From positions 930,001 to 994,000 of the forward strand of contig JAMPIT010000348.1 in assembly GCA_026261815.1 (NCBI GenBank): DNA of 64,000 nt. The letters are read 5' to 3'. This document shows, piece by piece, positions 57,066 through 64,000 of this stretch. The translations under genes and the position numbers were made by a program. This DNA comes from Monarcha castaneiventris obscurior. Taxonomy: Eukaryota; Chordata; Aves; Passeriformes; Monarchidae. Under the pieces are notes generated by a model that saw only the letters and a list, made by a program, of their open reading frames with translations, made no database searches and was not told the DNA's origin. Position 1 is the first letter of the stretch. Each line of letters begins with the position of its first letter.

Positions 57066-57868
57066 AGGACCTTCAGCTAAACTTCCATAATTCCCACATG
57101 ACAGTGCTCACCACAAGGGCTGTTTCCCTGCCAAGCATCCCCTCACTGCATCCAAGTGCTTTAGACACTGGTGGAGGTGATACTTTCACCTTTTTGTTTA
57201 TTTATTTCTTTGCTAGAAGGAGAAGCCCTGTGTTATTTCTCTTTCTGCAGTGAGCAAATGTGTTTTTGCTCAACCTTGCCTGCCATTTTCCAGCATTGGA
57301 GGAGATTCTGATAGAATTTTAGTTTCCAAGGTTGCAGTTCTGGATGATGCAGTATTTTTGCATGAGAACATGTAGTTTGGGGCAGGGATGTTGGTGCAGA
57401 AGGAGCTGTTCTGGAGGCAGGCCAGCCTGTAGGACCTTGCACATCACTTTCAGGTTAACAGCACCTGTGCCTTTTGGCAGCCCAGGGGATCAGTATGTGC
57501 TGCATTCCGGGTATGGGAATTCAGCAGGAAATCAAGGCCCCTGCATTCAACCTGGTGCTCAGAGATCAGAGCGTCTGGGAGGGGCTCAGCTTAATTTCTG
57601 ACTGCAGCCACTTTAGCACTGTCAGTCTGGTTGAGTCCAGGAGAAGAACTTGGCCAAGCACAAATGGACAAAGAGTGCAGTTCCCAGTGCAATGCCCTGG
57701 GTCTGATCACATTCCTTAAGGACCTTCATGCTTCAGGTTCCCCAAGAGTGTGGTTTATTGAAGCAACAGGAGAGCACAGGATTGCCACTGATCAGGGTAC
57801 TGGCTACTGAGTGTTGATATGTGTAGTGATGGAAAGTATAGGAAGAGAGAGATTATAATAGTGAGATA

Positions 57869-57904
57869 GATCGATCGATCAATTGATCGATCGATCGATC
57901 TATC

Positions 57905-57950
<46 letters not shown>

Positions 57951-57964
57951 TGATCTATCTAAAT
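57869..57964. repeat. GATC palindrome plus (ATCT)n microsatellite
   Basis: 57869-57896 is a perfect 28-bp palindrome made of GATC units around AATT. It is followed by about thirteen ATCT units to 57950 and a decayed tail. A hairpin at this site would be expected to be length-unstable. Confidence 0.92.
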
Positions 57965-58919
57965 GAAACTCCCTGGCTCTGCTCCAAGGCAACTGGAGGT
58001 GCAAAGCTCACCTAAAGGCATCCCTTCAGGAGAGGAGGAAAGACCCGTTCCATTGACTGATCCTGAGCAGGCAGAGATGTTTCCCCCTCCAGAGATGGTT
58101 GTTTATTTCCCCTCAGAGGTGTTTTCCTCCTCCTGCCTCTTCTGCTCTGAAGCCCCCTGTTTGTCCTTTTCATTTTGGCCTGCCTTAAGGGGGTGGAACA
58201 ATTCCATGCTCTAAGTGGTGTTTGGTGACTCTGGTCATACATGCATTACATGACACATGGTTTCCTTCACTGGCGTCGTGAAGGGTTTGTAAGTTAATTT
58301 GTTGATGGGGCTTAATGAGGGTCTCTGGTACAGCCAGTCAGAATTCTCAGTTGACAAAAGAGGGACAATACACACTTTGGTCCTCCTCCATATACTGAGG
58401 TGGCCGTAGAGGCCCTCTGACCTCCATCAGAGGGTCTTTGTGTGCATCCTTATCTCCTGAATAGTCCAGAATTTGTAACAAGAGTGTAGATTTCAGAAAG
58501 GCAGGAATGGCAGTGCAGGCCTGAAGAGAACATGAACTCCAGAAGCGTCTCTCACAAGGAGCGAGCTCACACAGGAAGCCACCTGCAGAGCCGGGATGGG
58601 GCTGTGGGACAGGGCTGGGTGTCAGTCACTACTGAAAGACAAACAGGGCATGGCAGAAGAGAAGGGAGCTCCTCAGCAGACCCTTGAGAAATGCCACACA
58701 TTCCCTGTCAGCTGCCTAAGAGTCTGTTGGAGCTTCAGTCCCAGATGGACCCTGACTGTACTGCTGGTGTCACTTTGGAATCTGTGCCTCCCCATGGGCA
58801 GGGAATGACCCAGGAGAGCAGCAGCAATGTGGGAATGTGTGAGCCCATCAGTCTTTGAGTGGTGCCCCACATATGTTTTATGGGAAGTTGAAACCCATCT
58901 TCTCTTGCTTTCTGTGCAG

Positions 58920-59054
58920 GTCCTTCTAGAGAAAGAGCATGAGCAGATTGCTCTACCAGAGATACCGTGCCAGACCCGGGGAGAGCTGTTCCCAGCACAA
59001 GAGCAGCTGGAGCAGCTCAGGCAGCAGGATGAAGAGCCACGAGAGAATGGCCAG
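58920..59054 (+). CDS. Coiled-coil gene exon 4
   Basis: The acceptor TTTCTGTGCAG and donor CAG|GTAAGC enclose 45 codons, phase 0 to 0. The text is VLLEKEHEQIALPEIP, a short linker with one Cys, then AQEQLEQLRQQDEEPRENGQ, which starts the Gln/Glu-rich heptads. Confidence 0.7.
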
Positions 59055-59331
59055 GTAAGCCTGACTAGCCAGGTGACAGAGTGAAGGGCAGGAACAGGAG
59101 CATAAAATGGAGGTCTTGGGACAGAGGAGGCCAGGAGTCCCACAGGCACTGAAAGCACAGAGCCTTGTAATCTGCAGAGACCAGCACCTGGACGGGAGGG
59201 TTCCAACAGAAGCAGACCTGGGTAGCGAAGCAGAAAGAAGGGGCTGAATGAATGTGATTTTGAGGCTGAAAGAGGAAAAAGCTGAGCCTGATGGCAGCTC
59301 CCGGTCACTTGCTCTGCATTTGTGTGTACAG

Positions 59332-59460
59332 AACATCAAGGGAGAGCTGCCCGAAGCTCAGAGTGACATCAAGACAGTGAAGAGGAGGAACAAGGAAGAC
59401 ATCAGAAGAATTCAAGAGCACTGGAATCTCCATCGGCAGAGGGGCAATCTACAAAACCAG
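59332..59460 (+). CDS. Coiled-coil gene exon 5
   Basis: The acceptor TGTGTGTACAG and donor CAG|GTAAGA enclose 43 codons, phase 0 to 0: IKGELPEAQSDIKTVKRR, then a basic-acidic helix with EHWNLHRQRGNLQNQ. Leu/Ile spacing suits a coiled coil. Confidence 0.7.
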
Positions 59461-59514
59461 GTAAGAGTGGCAGCCACTCCACTCATGAAACTTGCTCTTG
59501 CTTGCTCTTCACAG

Positions 59515-59655
59515 AAAGTGAAGGAGAACCTGCAGGCAGAGCTGCAGACAAATGAGGCTAGGATCAAGGCAAGGGAGGAGAGGCTGGAGGAAGGAATGAA
59601 AATCATCGAAGAGATTAATCACCTGCTTCAGGAGAAGGAGGTTCTACAAAAGCAA
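59515..59655 (+). CDS. Coiled-coil gene exon 6
   Basis: Only 54 bp of intron separate it from exon 5. The acceptor CTTCACAG and donor CAA|GTGAGT enclose 47 codons, phase 0 to 0: KVKENLQAELQTNEARIKAR, then MKIIEEINHLLQEKEVLQKQ, a strong heptad pattern. The introns on either side share the block AGCCACTCCA, which suggests that this exon arose by duplication of a neighbour. Confidence 0.72.
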
Positions 59656-60083
59656 GTGAGTGCAACAGCGATAGCCACTCCAGTCACCAAACTGGTGGTT
59701 TCTGCCCTTCTTGCCTTTCCTCTGCAGAGCAGCAGGTGGGTGGGGTGATGTCTCTGAGTGCCATCCTGCTGTGGTCTCTATCACAGCCACTCTGAAGGAT
59801 ATGTCCCGGGCTGCTGAATCTCAGCTGCTGCCCTGGACAGTGGGACTAGTCCTTTGGCCTGCTGGCTGGTAGTCATCCAAATGGATTTCTGCTAGCCTAT
59901 TCCTGCTCTCCTTGTTTCTTGAGGTGTTTTTGCAGGTCAGCTTGGTGACTCAGATAGATTTTGAATTCTGTATCCCTTGTGAATCTGGTCCTCTCCTGTT
60001 CTTTCCCTTTCCTCACAGTCTGTGACCCACAGCTGACAAAGACAAGCTGTAGTGTCTGACTGCTTTGTTCTGTTTGACTTGAG

Positions 60084-60251
60084 GTGGAAGCGTTGACATC
60101 TCACCTGGCAGCCTGCAAAGACTTCCAACAAGTGATTGGCCACAAAGAACCCCAAGGTTGGCGTGGGGCACAGGAATTGTCCCAACCAGAGGTCCTGCAG
60201 GTTGAGCACGTCCTGAAGATGGTAGAGGAAAAGAGGACTCAATGGAAGGAG
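60084..60251 (+). CDS. Coiled-coil gene exon 7 (end uncertain)
   Basis: The acceptor TTTGACTTGAG opens a 59-codon frame (VEALTSHLAACKDFQQVIGH ... VLKMVEEKRTQWKE) that meets TAA at 60261-60263. A weak donor (GAG|GTAGAG) at 60252 would remove the stop and keep phase 0. Either the protein ends here or splicing goes on to 60574. Acceptor and donor are both weaker than in the other exons. Confidence 0.5.
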
Positions 60252-60573
60252 GTAGAGCATTAAGACAAGGAGGTGCAAGTGTGTCCACAGCCATTGGAGG
60301 GGGAAAGGAGTCCTTGAGAGGAAGTGGAGCAGTCATTGCGGCAGTCATCCTTCAGAAAGCCATGAGAATGGAACATAAACCTGGCCATGAACTCAAGTAA
60401 AACCAGCCTTTGGTTTTGACCCATGCAGTTTGAGAAGTGGACATCCAAAGAAATCCATTTAAGAGCTCTGAATGTGGCTGACAGCATCTTCATAAGGGCT
60501 TGCATTTGAAATGTGATCCGAGGGCAATCTCTGCCAGCCACACTTTCTGACACAAACTCATTTCTTGTCTCAG

Positions 60574-60739
60574 ATCTACACAGGCTCTGTCACTGAACCT
60601 GCTGCAGCAGCAGCGTCATCTAAAGGAGCCTTTGCTCCCAAGCCTGAGAAGTGGAGCCTGGGCAGTTTGCTCAGCTCCGACACTGACACAGCTTCTGCCC
60701 ATCAACAGGAGATGGAGGATGACTCCCTGGAGCTACTGA
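60574..60739 (+). CDS. Coiled-coil gene exon 8 (Ser/Asp-rich)
   Basis: The acceptor TTCTTGTCTCAG opens IYTGSVTEPAAAAASSKGAF, then KWSLGSLLSSDTDTASAHQQ and EMEDDSLELL. The donor CTGA|GTACGT is good and leaves phase 1; without splicing the frame stops at 60763-60765. The acidic-serine pattern suggests a flexible, phosphorylatable tail. Confidence 0.6.
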
Positions 60740-62057
60740 GTACGTCTTGTGTATTTCTTGTGTGAGGGACAGTGTGTTGTGTGCATGTGTCAGCATAGCT
60801 GTACCAAATGTTCCTCCTCAGCCTGGTGTGGCAGGGACATTTAGGACTCCCCACAGGAACTGCAGTGCTCTGAGTGTTCCTGCTGCCTCTGAGGGCAGCT
60901 CAGACTGCCTTGGGTTTGCCTGAGCTTTCCTCTCTGCTAAAGGCAGAAGCAGGGATTGTTCCTGGATCAGCAGAAGGCTGTGACTGCTAGAGTTCTACCC
61001 ATTGGCACAACCCTGCACAGGTCACTCTCCAGAAAAACACATCAAGCCCTTTGTGCTTCTGCAGCACAACCCATTTAATCTGCTTCTTGCCCATAACAGC
61101 TGCCAGTGCTGTGCTCTCAGATAAGACCTCGTGGGGCTGAGAACAGAGCCCAGTTGACTCTGTGTCTACCATCACCTGTTGGGACGAAAAGGCCATTGGT
61201 GTGCACCTCAGTGTGTCTGATCTCAAAGCCAATCCTGTTGTGTCCTGGATGGGGGAACAGCTTGTAACGGGGCTCAGTCTGGCTAAGGCTTCTTCCCAGT
61301 GCTTGTGACTGCTCATCCTTGGGCTTTCCCAGCCTTGCCTGTGGTACCTGCCCTACCCCTGATGGCTGGTGGGACTGCAGAGGCTGGAGCCTTCCTTAGC
61401 TGAGAGAGTCCCGCTGCTGCTTGGCCACTGCAGTGCGCAGCTGCTGGGAGGCAGCAGCCCCTCGTCTGAGCCGGCTTCTGCATTGCATGGCCTGGACTCA
61501 CGAGAGGGTCAGCACCTCCTCTGGGCAGCTGTCCATGCCACGCTGGCACCTGTGGAGCACTGCTATCCTTGCTACCCACGCCCGCTGTGCCAAGTTGGGA
61601 AGATGGGGACGTGTGCGATGCTGAGAGGGCGAGTCCAGTGTGAGCGATGGATCCGCGCTGTCAGGGTGAAGACAAGCAGTGTGGTTCTTCACATGGGGCA
61701 TGGACAAGGGCGTCTTTGAGCTCAGCCTGCCCGTAAAGGCTGAGGGCCCTGATGCTGGTATTGGTCATAGCATGAGCTGCTCTGGTTTACAAAGAGAAAG
61801 GCGTCCTTTTGGCAAACTGCTGAAAGGTGGAGAAGATGCCCTCCTCTCCTTGGAACACTTGGCAATATTCTTCCTGTTTTAAAAATGTCACTTGTTCATA
61901 GGATTTTATTCTAGAACCCAAGATGCATTTATTCTTGGGAAATACTCTCGCTGCCCCCGTTGGGGTTCCACCTCAGGAGCATGGCTCCTTTATGGAGGTG
62001 TCAGCGAGCTGCCTGGCAGTTCATCGACTGTACCAAGGCTTCCGATGTTTGGGGGTG
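60740..62057. other. Downstream of the coiled-coil gene, further exons possible
   Basis: No exon is clear. A CTTTCCCAG acceptor near 61323-61331 opens a frame of about 17 codons (LACGTCPTPDGWWDCRGW in one phase), not enough to call. Open frames at 61369-61719 show no motif. Confidence 0.4.
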
Positions 62058-62513
62058 TGCTGGTCTAGGGACAGGCTCGCAACCCGCAGAGGCTTGGTGG
62101 AACAAACCCTGCGTGCCCAGGAACAAAGGAGACGGGAGAGGGTCTCTGTGTGAAGTCCAGAGGGTTTATTCTCCAGAGGGACAGGGACAGAGACACCCCA
62201 AGCTGAGCTCGGGCAGTAGGTTTCATAGTAGGAGGGTCCAGGGAGGAGGAAGGGAAAACAGCCAATAGGGAAACGGTATGGCAATGACAGATAGGCATAA
62301 CATCCAATTGTTTTAAAATGTAGGAGGGATTACAGCAGAACAACCAATAAGGAAACAAACCAGGGAGAACTTTCTGGAAAATAAGGTGCGGCTTAGACAG
62401 GGGTGACGCCTTCAGACGTCCCCTCAGATTCAGAGTCGCTTGACCATTGGAGGGCAAGGACTTGATGTGCATTTGATTGCCACAGCCCACCTGGGGGCTG
62501 AATCGGCACAGCA
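62058..62513 (-). mobile_element. 3' LTR of an alpha-like provirus
   Basis: Read on the minus strand, the LTR starts TGCTGTGCC right after a polypurine tract, has AATAAA near 62163-62169, and ends about ...CCAGCA at 62058 (456 bp). The left edge is the least certain point; 62056 is also possible. The provirus interior lies to the right and leaves the window, so the target duplication cannot be checked. Confidence 0.75.
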
Positions 62514-62528
62514 TCTCCCCCTTTTTTG
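62514..62528 (-). other. Polypurine tract of the alpha-like provirus
   Basis: On the minus strand AAAAAAGGGGGAGA directly precedes the LTR start. Confidence 0.85.
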
Positions 62529-63043
62529 TTTATTAAATTAAAAAGACAGTACCTAAAACATGACAGCGCAAACACGAGTATGCTGACAACCAAAATCAAC
62601 TCAAAGATGGTTTTTAGGAGAGAAGCGCTCCATCAGGATAGCCCCCAGTTATCTGCCAGATTCTTGAACCAGTCGTCGCCTTCTTTCTTCAGCTGCTGGA
62701 CCTCTTGCTTGATCTTTTGGATGGAGGAGTGGGTGCTTTCCACATGTCTGGTGAGGTTGAAGCAACACATCCCTTCAAACTCCTCACATCCATGTCCGTG
62801 GGCCAGCAGCAAGAAGTCGATGGCTGCGCGATCCTGTAGGGTGGCATGCTTGGTGGTCTCCTTGTTGGCTAAAAGCTCGGATAAGGCTTTGGATGTGTAA
62901 TTTGCTTGCTTTCCAAGCCAACATTCAATATGTTCAATTTGGCCCAAAGCCTTTGCTGCCGCAACCCATGGGAGAAAAATGGAGACTGCGACTCTCTTAG
63001 AGTAAGGCCAAGAGATGATATCTGAGTCACAGTCTTCATTCAA
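62519..63043 (-). pseudogene. Env transmembrane subunit (alpha-like), one stop before the membrane span
   Basis: From about 63043 the frame runs through an internal fusion-peptide-like segment (SIFLPWVAAAKALGQ) flanked by Cys residues, a first helix (LSELLANKETTKHATLQDRA), then the block IDFLLLAHGHGCEEFEGMCC with CX6CC, and a second helix region. These features match alpharetroviral TM proteins. TGA at 62633-62635 interrupts just before the membrane span (LVVSILVFALSCFRYCLF), which follows in the same frame and runs into the polypurine tract and LTR. Confidence 0.88.
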
Positions 63044-63704
63044 CTGTCCAATTGATCTTTTTGTTCTCCTCAGCCCAATTAAGAAGGTGTTTTTTGTCAG
63101 GCGTCAAAAGCGCCAGTCTCCCAAGGGTGCACAACCCGCCTCTTAGCCGAGAAGGGATCCCCGCCCAGGCCTGGTCTCCACAGATGAAAAAGACCCCACT
63201 TGGGAGCATCCTGGGCTCTTTAGTGGACAAAGCTGGTGTTTTACAATTGACACTGCACCATCTGGGAATTTTATAGGCTGAATTATGAGGATTCACTTCT
63301 TGAAAAAAGGATCTTCTATGTGGGTTAGGTTCATACCACTCTCGACCTTTAAGTCTGTAGTCAAAACTAATGCAATATTTAGCTTTAACAGAACATACAA
63401 GGGCCAATTCTTGTGGTTCTTGTGAGGCATGCGGGAAAAGCTTTCTCCACTTGTCCCAGGGGGATATTGGGTCAGGCTGCTTCCCCGTGAATGGATATTC
63501 GCTTGTGCTGAGAGGAAGGCCCACCAAGCATGTTGACATAGGGTCGGTGGTGCTGGCTATCGACAGGCAAAGTCCCGACTGGTTCAAGGCTGTCACCAAG
63601 GTGGTCCATACGTTGGCCTTTGGCTGGGGCACTATCCATCCGGAGCTTCTCTCCAACACCAAAAGGAACAGGAACCAAAGGAACATCGTTTGCACTGCCT
63701 GCAT
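63036..63704 (-). pseudogene. Env surface subunit (alpha-like), frameshifted against TM
   Basis: ATG 63704 opens 222 codons to TGA 63036-63038. Residues 1-22 are a signal peptide (MFLWFLFLLVL core). The mature start holds NVWTTLVTALNQSGLCLSIA and TCLVGLPLS, the pattern also seen in the env start of the 20-25-kb provirus. About eleven Cys residues follow, and the end has NWAEENKKINWTVE. No basic cleavage site is seen before TM. The TM frame overlaps the last bases in another phase, so one frameshift separates the subunits. An SU of about 200 residues is short compared with exogenous alpharetroviruses. Confidence 0.85.
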
Positions 63705-63739
63705 CTAAAACAAAGGAAACATAAAACAGGTAAGTCCAG

Positions 63740-64000
63740 TTTTATGATAGGCTTAGGTCACCCCGGTATCCGGGGGCTTTTTCTCTGTTCTGGTTTTATT
63801 CAAGTAAGGTTTTATCCACTTCCCACGGATCCATTTAGGACCCTCTGGGGTGGACACACAGCCACACCCTCTGCCCCATGTGAGCAGGGGATAATGGACC
63901 TTGGATTTTTTGGGATTCAGGATCCTTTACTAAGACAGGAGGTTTCTCCTATAGCTTCCATTTGATGTTTTCGTTGAAATGTTTGATGACAAGCGGGTTC
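63740..64000 (-). pseudogene. Integrase C-terminal end (alpha/beta-like), broken
   Basis: Read on the minus strand from the window edge, one frame gives PPVLVKDPESQKIQGP and another KWIRGKWIKPYLNKTRTEKK, together the C-terminal DNA-binding domain and tail of an alpha/beta integrase with a frame change between. It ends about 40 bases before the env ATG. The rest of pol lies outside the window. Confidence 0.75.

Larger units (their letters stand above)
54240..60739 (+). other. Multi-exon gene for an anchored coiled-coil protein (unrecognised family)
   Basis: Eight exons with GT-AG borders join without frame conflict: 54240-54315, 55252-55289, 55724-55846, 58920-59054, 59332-59460, 59515-59655, 60084-60251 and 60574-60739 (76, 38, 123, 135, 129, 141, 168 and 166 nt). 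The product would be an N-terminal hydrophobic segment, a Pro/Glu-rich linker, and about 190 residues of Glu/Lys/Gln-rich heptads, then a Ser/Asp-rich part. Further exons probably follow. The large intron 55847-58919 holds CR1 and microsatellite DNA. I do not recognise the family; the layout suggests a membrane- or organelle-tethered coiled-coil protein. If exon 7 does not splice at 60252 it ends at TAA 60261-60263, which would make a shorter protein. Confidence 0.6.

Noticed and set aside
1..64000. CRISPR array, bacterial operon, rRNA or tRNA genes
   Set aside because: The window is vertebrate nuclear DNA; no regularly spaced repeat-spacer array, ribosomal RNA block or tRNA cloverleaf was seen. 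The tRNA-like matches are only 18-base primer sites.

Overview
The window reads as genomic DNA of a songbird (passerine). No gene symbol fixes the species. The call rests on CR1 LINE fragments with the typical avian ATTCTATGATTCT-like 3' ends, several passerine-style LTRs with clean target-site duplications, and avian-type gamma-, beta- and alpha-like endogenous retroviruses (ERVs). It also rests on two gene families I recall as multicopy in songbirds: a Topors-like RING protein and an HSF-like protein. ERV density and apparent segmental duplication would suit a W chromosome or an ampliconic/repeat-rich region, but the sequence alone does not prove this.

Layout. 1-11.3 kb is AT-rich, single-copy-looking non-coding DNA with no gene I can support. 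11.3-20.2 kb is similar DNA carrying CR1 pieces and three solo LTRs, each with a perfect target-site duplication. 20.2-25.1 kb is a complete but internally deleted betaretrovirus-like provirus (two 320-bp LTRs, Lys-tRNA primer site, 6-bp duplication AGGAAC). It keeps a Gag start, a broken reverse transcriptase, the integrase tail and both ends of env. 27.8-37.1 kb is a 9.3-kb gammaretrovirus-like provirus (471/479-bp LTRs about 1% apart, Arg-tRNA primer site, 4-bp duplication GTGG). Its gag, pro, pol and env are present in order but broken by 11 stop codons and at least two frameshifts. Its env is reduced to the two ends, and a 1.3-1.5-kb antisense LTR-bearing element sits between env and the 3' LTR.

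38.2-48.3 kb is GC-rich and gene-bearing. An intact single-exon RING-finger ORF (Topors-like) and a two-exon HSF-like gene, both on the minus strand, flank several kb of duplicated, AT-microsatellite and C-rich repeat DNA. The HSF-like gene has a frameshift next to its DNA-binding domain and a roughly 60-bp minisatellite in its tail. 48.3-52.7 kb is a mosaic of ERV and CR1 debris: an LTR, antisense RNase H/integrase, and a sense-strand Env transmembrane subunit.

54.2-60.8 kb holds a plus-strand multi-exon gene for a short-anchored, coiled-coil-rich protein that I do not recognise. At least eight exons join in frame, with very short introns and signs of exon duplication. 62.1-64.0 kb is the 3' end of a minus-strand provirus with an alpharetrovirus-like env (SU and TM almost complete, one frameshift, one stop), its polypurine tract and its LTR. 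It runs off the window edge.

The only proteins with a case for being functional are the Topors-like ORF and the coiled-coil gene. All retroviral genes seen here are broken as they stand.
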